Shown here one piece after another: positions 5,442 through 6,138 of a stretch of 6,138 nucleotides of DNA. The stretch comes from Kocuria sp. (GTDB taxonomy: Bacteria; Actinomycetota; Actinomycetes; Actinomycetales; Micrococcaceae). The notes under the pieces were generated by a model, which saw only the letters and a list, made by a program, of their open reading frames with translations, had not been told where the DNA came from and made no database searches. The stretch is taken from assembly GCA_030453435.1 (NCBI GenBank), contig JAKDKI010000146.1, positions 1 to 6,138 on the forward strand, given 5' to 3'. Position 1 is the first letter of the stretch, and the number at the start of each line of letters is the position of its first letter. The position numbers were made by a program, and so were the translations under genes.

Positions 5442-6138
5442 ATGGAAGAGAAACTGCTTGATTGGCATTTTTGGTTGGATGCACCGTTCCGTGTGCTCCT
5501 GATTTTCCTGGGCGCATTGGTCCTGACCGCCGTGTTGCGGTTGGTGATTCGCAATGTCACCCGGGGAATTGCGCGTGGATCGCGCTCTCGCATCGTGCGC
5601 AAAATCGACAATGGGAAGGCCCGATGGGTCGCCGATGCCGGGCTGGCCTCGGACCGTCAGGCGCAGCGAGCCTCCACCGTGGGATCCGTACTGTCGTCGG
5701 TGGCTGTGATTGTCATTTGGGCCGTAGCCATCCTGATGATCATTGCGGAGCTCGGTTTCAACATTGCGCCGGTGCTGGCCTCTGCCGGTATCGCCGGTGT
5801 TGCCTTGTCTTTCGGCGCGCAATCCTTGGTGAAGGATTACCTGTCCGGGATTTTCATGGTGGCCGAGGACCAGTTGGGTATCGGCGATTCCGTGGACCTG
5901 GGCGAAGCCATCGGCACGGTGGAGAGCGTGGGTCTGCGAGTGACCCAGGTCCGCGATGTGAAGGGCACCCTGTGGCACGTGCGCAACGGCGAGATCCTGC
6001 GCGTGGGCAACCAGTCCCAGGGCTGGGCCCGCTGCGTCCTGGACATCCCGGTCCCTTACGACACCAACATCGACCTACTCACGGACCTCATCGAGCACGA
6101 GGCGCAGCTGTTGCGCGATGACCCGGACATGGGTCCCA
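5442..6138 (+). CDS. MscS-family mechanosensitive channel, 3' end missing
   Basis: A small-conductance mechanosensitive channel of the cytoplasmic membrane, expected to open under membrane tension and release solutes during hypo-osmotic shock. The window holds 232 codons and the frame stays open to its end. Visible are TM1 (about 15-37), a basic and polar cytoplasmic linker (38-78), TM2 (about 82-102) and the pore-lining TM3 region with its small-residue pattern, ASAGIAGVALSFGAQSLVKD (113-132). Then come the beta-domain blocks EDQLGIGDSVDLG (142-154), GTVESVGLRVTQVRD (158-172) and RNGEILRVGNQSQGW (181-195). These match the MscS domain very well. At 181 it has Arg where many members have Pro before NGE. 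Because the stop is outside the window, C-terminal length and any extra domain cannot be judged. The start is the first ATG after the candidate promoter and gives a typical short N-terminus. Confidence 0.93.
   Translation, partial: MEEKLLDWHFWLDAPFRVLLIFLGALVLTAVLRLVIRNVTRGIARGSRSRIVRKIDNGKARWVADAGLASDRQAQRASTVGSVLSSVAVIVIWAVAILMIIAELGFNIAPVLASAGIAGVALSFGAQSLVKDYLSGIFMVAEDQLGIGDSVDLGEAIGTVESVGLRVTQVRDVKGTLWHVRNGEILRVGNQSQGWARCVLDIPVPYDTNIDLLTDLIEHEAQLLRDDPDMGP

Noticed and set aside
5462..6121. Plus-strand frame of 219 codons, and a 183-codon minus-strand frame, within the MscS-family region
   Set aside because: Another plus frame, open from 5442 to the window end, reads as a clear MscS-family protein. 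These two have no domain and are shadows.

Overview
This window looks like an ordinary chromosomal segment of a GC-rich actinomycete, probably Micrococcales and perhaps Micrococcaceae. That placement rests on codon use rich in G/C at third positions, actinobacterial-type protein sequences (the XseA GHEND / RASTPTDAGKRVVPD motifs and the CorA and MscS-family proteins), and several genes that appear to start without a leader. I could not run a search, so the genus is left open.

Layout. Positions 1-1364 (+) hold the 3' part of xseA and all of xseB, the two subunits of exonuclease VII, 38 bases apart. They converge on a minus-strand block at 1384-4259. In its transcription order that block encodes a NUDIX hydrolase, a lipoprotein of the OpuAC/ProX betaine-type substrate-binding family, and an AlaA-type PLP aminotransferase. 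From 4361 the strand switches back to plus: a CorA-type divalent-cation channel (4361-5395), then the first 232 codons of an MscS-family mechanosensitive channel (5442 to the window end, cut off). Gaps between genes are 19-101 bases and no stretch over 300 bases lacks a gene. There are no RNA genes, insertion sequences, CRISPR repeats or phage genes that I can see.

How the genes fit together. XseA and XseB form one enzyme. The binding protein, CorA and MscS-family genes are all envelope proteins that could matter in osmotic or ionic stress, but the binding protein has no permease or ATPase gene here and the grouping may be chance. The aminotransferase and NUDIX genes are housekeeping or general-metabolism functions.

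Most notable points. Four genes (aminotransferase, NUDIX, corA, MscS-family) have a -10-like hexamer 6-8 bases before the start codon, as expected for leaderless mRNAs. The only clear Shine-Dalgarno site precedes the operon-internal xseB. The binding protein has no tryptophan, carries a Pro/Thr-rich insertion, and stands without transporter partners, so its ligand is uncertain. Hairpins without U-tracts sit on or beside several stop codons. I see no convincing new multi-gene system.
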